From Bacteroidota bacterium (GTDB lineage: Bacteria > Bacteroidota > Bacteroidia > Chitinophagales > Chitinophagaceae), in NCBI GenBank assembly GCA_947453145.1, contig CANGFA010000024.1, positions 1 to 35,376 on the forward strand: a DNA stretch of 35,376 nucleotides, in the 5' to 3' direction. The first letter of the stretch is position 1. The number at the start of each line of letters is the position of its first letter. Both the position numbers and the translations under genes were made by a program. This document shows positions 32,365-35,376 of the stretch, piece by piece. The notes beneath the pieces were generated by a model. The model saw nothing but the letters and a program-made list of their open reading frames with translations, was not told the DNA's origin and did no database searches.

Positions 32365-33951
32365 ATGGCATTACCTAAAGAACCAAGGCAGAAGATGATT
32401 AATATCATGTACTTGGTATTAACTGCTATACTTGCCCTAAACGTTTCTAGTGAAATTTTAAATGCTTTTAAAACCATTGATGCCAGCTTTGCGAAATCTA
32501 ATGATGGATTAAAAGTACGTAGTGCTAAATTAATTTCGGACTTTGATGCTGAACAAAATGCACAGTTCGCAGACAAAATAGTTATTTGGAAGCCACGCGC
32601 CGAGAAAGTAAGAGATATTTCTGATAGTGTTTATGAATACATTGAAATGTTGAAATCAGATTTGAAAAAAGAATCTGGTCAAAAGCCACCAAGTACTGAA
32701 TTTAAAGAAGATGATTTAGAAGCATCTACTAGAATGTTTTTAAATGGAAAAGAAGGACAAACGAAAGGAGAACAATTGTATGCAATGCTTACTAAATACA
32801 AGGCAAGCTTAGCTGGGATTGAAGCATTAGATAAAACGGTGGCTGGTTTGCCAGATTTTACCGCAACGCCAACTTCTTATAATAAGGACAATGAAAAGTT
32901 AACTGCCAGTATGAATCCTGCTCAAAAATGGGCGAATGGTTATTTTCATATGACACCTACCGTGGCGTCATTAGCTATCTTATCTAAATTCCAAAATGAT
33001 ATTAGAAATAGTCAAACACAATTAATTGAGTATTGTTATGCGCAAATTAATTCTGTTTCTTTACCTATCACCGACTTTGGTGTAATCGCTAGTGCGAATG
33101 CAACGGTGGTAATGTCTGGAGATGAAGTGGCTATTACTGCTGGCTTGGGTGGTTTTAATAAGGACTCTAAGCCAACTATTACTATTGATGGAGCAAGTGT
33201 TCCAATTGGAGCGGATGGTAATGGCGTTTATAAAATGGCAGCTTCTACACCTGGAGATTATACCAAACATATTGTAGCTACTTTTATAAATCCAAATACG
33301 GGTAAGCAAGAAACTAAAACTGCCGACGTTAAATTTAAAGTTGGTATTCCAACAGGTTTAAATGTATCTGCCGATGCAACTCGTTTCTTTTATGCGGGTG
33401 CACCAAGTGGTAACCCTATTTCTATTTCGGGTGCTGCCGGTGGAGCAGGTTCTATACAAGTAAGTCCAGTTTCTGGTGTTACAGATGTTCAAAAAACAGG
33501 GAATGGAACCTATAGTGTGTTTTGTAATACATTAGGGACAGCGGTGTTAAAAGTAACCGATGGTAAAACCACCACCACAGTGAATATACCAGTTAAAAAA
33601 TTACCAGATCCTCAGTCGGCTTATGTATTTGGTACATTGGATCAAAATTCTGGACAAGGTGGTTCGATTGGGGCAAGTGAATTTAAATTACAATCTGGTT
33701 TAAAGGCAGTATTGCCTGAGGACTTTGTATTTAAAGGAATTGAATACCGAGTTAAGTCATTTATCATGCAATTTTCTGGCAAAGGCTTTAACGGAACTGA
33801 ATCTATGACAGTGGGCTCTTTTTCCAGTGCTTCTGCTTTAATGAGTAGATGTACACAAGGTAGTCAGGTTGTTATTTCTGACATTACTTTTGTGGACGGT
33901 GCTAATATTGATCACAAATTAAAAAGTAAAATAAGTTACTCTCTTAAATAG
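32365..33951 (+). CDS. gldM: gliding motility/type IX secretion motor protein GldM
   Basis: This 528-residue protein is the shaft of the GldLM motor. A short cytoplasmic start (MALPKEPRQKMINIMYLVLT) runs into its single membrane helix (about 11-29, NIMYLVLTAILALNVSSEIL). A long periplasmic part follows: a helical D1 domain (about 35-225) and then Ig-like D2-D4 domains (about 225-528), rich in Gly, Thr and Val (VVMSGDEVAITAGLGGFN; GTAVLKVTDGKTTTTVNIPV). It reaches across the periplasm to the GldKN ring. The length is typical. It starts 34 bp after gldL. Confidence 0.96.
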   Translation: MALPKEPRQKMINIMYLVLTAILALNVSSEILNAFKTIDASFAKSNDGLKVRSAKLISDFDAEQNAQFADKIVIWKPRAEKVRDISDSVYEYIEMLKSDLKKESGQKPPSTEFKEDDLEASTRMFLNGKEGQTKGEQLYAMLTKYKASLAGIEALDKTVAGLPDFTATPTSYNKDNEKLTASMNPAQKWANGYFHMTPTVASLAILSKFQNDIRNSQTQLIEYCYAQINSVSLPITDFGVIASANATVVMSGDEVAITAGLGGFNKDSKPTITIDGASVPIGADGNGVYKMAASTPGDYTKHIVATFINPNTGKQETKTADVKFKVGIPTGLNVSADATRFFYAGAPSGNPISISGAAGGAGSIQVSPVSGVTDVQKTGNGTYSVFCNTLGTAVLKVTDGKTTTTVNIPVKKLPDPQSAYVFGTLDQNSGQGGSIGASEFKLQSGLKAVLPEDFVFKGIEYRVKSFIMQFSGKGFNGTESMTVGSFSSASALMSRCTQGSQVVISDITFVDGANIDHKLKSKISYSLK

Positions 33952-33997
33952 TTAAGTGTAAAATTTTAGTAGCAAGGTTTTAATAAATAAAAGTATT

Positions 33998-34984
33998 ATG
34001 CGTAAATATATCATTCATTTCAAGTTTTTTGTCTTAACCATTTTCACTATGATAGGGTTGCAAGCTATTGCCCAATCACCCACAAAGGTTACAGAAAAAT
34101 TGACTAGGGTTAAAGAAGTTAGCCTTGAGGAAAACAATGGATTTACACAGGATTCTAGCTTTTATTTGAAGCCCAATAACAAAGAGAATAACAGAATACC
34201 GCCAAAATATCCTGAATTAAGAAAGGAGGATGTTTTATTTACAGAAACCATTTGGGAAGATATTGATGGTCGTGAGAAAAAAAATAGACATTTCTTATAT
34301 GAAAGTGTTGATGAAACTGGAGAACGTAAATTTTTTAAAATTTTGACAAGTATCCTTGAATCAGATACCACAAATGTGAAAGCCTATGCGCCTAACAATG
34401 ATCGATTCACTACCCAATTAAAAATGGATAGTGTGTTGACTATTTTGCTTGGGCCAATGGTAACTAAAAAGTTAACCAGAGAAAATGGGTCGGTAGTGGA
34501 TACTTCCTTCCGTGATCCAACTTACGCTGGCGCTGATATTCCAAGTGATTCTTCTCTTTACACTTTTAGAATTAAGGCACAATATATATTTGACAACAGA
34601 ACCAGTAGAATGCATTACCGTATTTTAGGAATTGCTCCTATTGCAGTTATTAAAAAGACAGTGTCTGTGCCAGATGGAAATGGAGGTACGCGTGATGTAG
34701 ATTCAGTCGTTCGTAAAACCTTATTTTGGATTTCTTATCCAAAAATTAGAACGTATTTAGCCAATAGAGACGTGTATAATCCAACCAATCAGAAAAGAAT
34801 GATTTCTTGGTCCGATTTATTGGAAGCAAGATATTTTGATAGCAGAATTACAAAAACTTCCTACGGAAATTATAATGATAAGGACTTGTTTGAATTATTT
34901 AAGGATCCTAAGAAACGGTTAGAAGCTGCTGAAAAAGTAAAACAAAGAATAGACGATTTTGATCAGGATCGTTGGGTGTACTAA
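33998..34984 (+). CDS. gldN: gliding motility/type IX secretion protein GldN
   Basis: This 328-residue periplasmic protein is the partner of GldK in the type IX secretion ring. The signal peptide ends near LQAIA-Q (about 25). The mature protein has the GldN family features: RKEDVLFTETIWEDIDGREKKN (about 75-96; key residues the Trp-Glu-Asp and Arg-Glu-Lys), a central YRILGIAPIAVIKK stretch, and LFWISYPKIRTYLANRDVYNP near the C-terminal third. It ends close to the converging uvrC gene, 5 bp between stop codons. It is last in gldK-L-M-N; the operon order is the standard one. Confidence 0.94.
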   Translation: MRKYIIHFKFFVLTIFTMIGLQAIAQSPTKVTEKLTRVKEVSLEENNGFTQDSSFYLKPNNKENNRIPPKYPELRKEDVLFTETIWEDIDGREKKNRHFLYESVDETGERKFFKILTSILESDTTNVKAYAPNNDRFTTQLKMDSVLTILLGPMVTKKLTRENGSVVDTSFRDPTYAGADIPSDSSLYTFRIKAQYIFDNRTSRMHYRILGIAPIAVIKKTVSVPDGNGGTRDVDSVVRKTLFWISYPKIRTYLANRDVYNPTNQKRMISWSDLLEARYFDSRITKTSYGNYNDKDLFELFKDPKKRLEAAEKVKQRIDDFDQDRWVY

Positions 34985-34989
34985 TAATA

Positions 34990-35376
34990 TTATTTTTCAA
35001 AAGCCGCTTTTAAAATAGCGGCTTTTTTTTCGCCTATCAAAGCCACAAGCGTGGAGATATTTGCGTCTTTAATTTTTTGAACTGACTTAAAATGCAATAA
35101 TAATTGTTCTTTGGTTTTCGGTCCAATGCCGGTAATGTGATCCAGTCCAGTTTCCAAAGCACCTTTTGATCTTTTACTTCGGTGAAATTGAATACCAAAA
35201 CGGTGCACTTCGTCCCTTATGTTTCTAATAAGTTTATGCGCTTCGCTATGCCAATCCAAAATAATGGATTTACTATCTCCTGGGAAAAACAATTCCTCTA
35301 TATTTTTAGCAAGTCCTACTGTGGTTACTTTGTCTTGTATACCCAATTCCGTTAAAGCCTCTAATGCTGCATTTAA
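34990..35376 (-). CDS. uvrC: excinuclease ABC subunit C, C-terminal part (partial)
   Basis: This is the C-terminal 128 codons of UvrC, the nuclease that cuts on both sides of DNA lesions in nucleotide-excision repair. It is open to the window edge, so the 5' part lies outside. Visible are the end of the RNase H-like endonuclease domain (VTTVGLAKNIEELFFPGDSK; HSEAHKLIRNIRDEVHRFGIQFHR, where the conserved Arg-Asp-Glu-x-His-Arg-Phe stretch is diagnostic) and the C-terminal helix-hairpin-helix DNA-binding motif (LDHITGIGPKTKEQLLLHF). The last codons, for KKAAILKAAFEK, also encode the stem of the gld operon terminator. An internal TTG at 35346 is not the real start. Confidence 0.94.
   Translation of the reverse strand, partial: LNAALEALTELGIQDKVTTVGLAKNIEELFFPGDSKSIILDWHSEAHKLIRNIRDEVHRFGIQFHRSKRSKGALETGLDHITGIGPKTKEQLLLHFKSVQKIKDANISTLVALIGEKKAAILKAAFEK
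34999..35030 (+). terminator. intrinsic terminator of the gld operon, inside the uvrC 3' coding end
   Basis: AAAAGCCGCT (34999-35008) pairs perfectly with AGCGGCTTTT (35017-35026) around an 8-nt AT loop, and eight T residues run from 35023 to 35030. It begins 15 bp past the gldN stop. On the opposite strand the same bases are the final codons of uvrC. Confidence 0.85.

Noticed and set aside
35346..35346. TTG at 35346 as the start of a short 118-residue gene
   Set aside because: The frame stays open to the window edge with UvrC-like sequence, so this is an internal codon of a truncated view of uvrC.
1..35376. Search by eye for CRISPR arrays, tRNA genes, rRNA, insertion sequences and defence genes
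   Set aside because: No regularly spaced repeats, no cloverleaf-type sequence, and no transposase, integrase or known defence protein was seen. The window reads as core chromosome.

Overview
The window looks like ordinary chromosome from an AT-rich Bacteroidota bacterium, probably class Chitinophagia. That placement is an inference. It rests on the gldKLMN type IX secretion/gliding operon, a DUF4271-like gene next to hemD, CarboxypepD_reg-type TonB receptors, the near absence of Shine-Dalgarno sequences, and several upstream matches to the Bacteroidota -7 promoter element TAnnTTTG. No transposase, integrase, CRISPR array, tRNA or rRNA was seen.

Left third (about 1-10.65 kb, minus strand): one respiratory complex I operon, nuoA-B-C-D-H-I-J-K-L-M-N, ending in an unknown 143-residue gene with a Pro/Ala linker. 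nuoE, nuoF and nuoG, the NADH-oxidising module, are absent: nuoD is followed by nuoH after 34 bp. A perfect 32-bp palindromic terminator closes this side, facing the tail of a gene that enters from the left edge.

Middle (10.8-19.6 kb, minus strand): a haem-type uptake operon (TonB receptor, HmuT-like lipoprotein, FecCD permease HmuU, ATPase HmuV), preceded by an unknown secreted or anchored 172-residue protein and a MarC-family membrane protein. Upstream lies btuB, the outer-membrane vitamin B12 receptor. Its leader holds a well-conserved cobalamin riboswitch with its own promoter, and its start codon lies inside a perfect 10-bp hairpin. This is the best regulatory signal in the window.

Right half (19.6-35.4 kb, mostly plus strand): an APC amino-acid permease; a TolC-type outer-membrane factor with an HlyD/MacA-type adaptor but no inner-membrane pump; gpsA; hemW (minus); a DUF4271-like gene followed by hemD and a YyaL-type thioredoxin-domain protein; gldK-L-M-N; and the 3' end of uvrC (minus), whose coding sequence contains the gld terminator. 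Haem uptake, cobalamin uptake, hemW and hemD give the window a tetrapyrrole theme, but they sit in separate transcription units.

I did not find a clearly new multi-gene system. The items most worth following are the btuB leader architecture, the 11-subunit complex I layout, a terminator whose U-tract touches the marC start codon, a GldK without a lipobox cysteine, and the unknown proteins at the ends of the nuo and haem operons.
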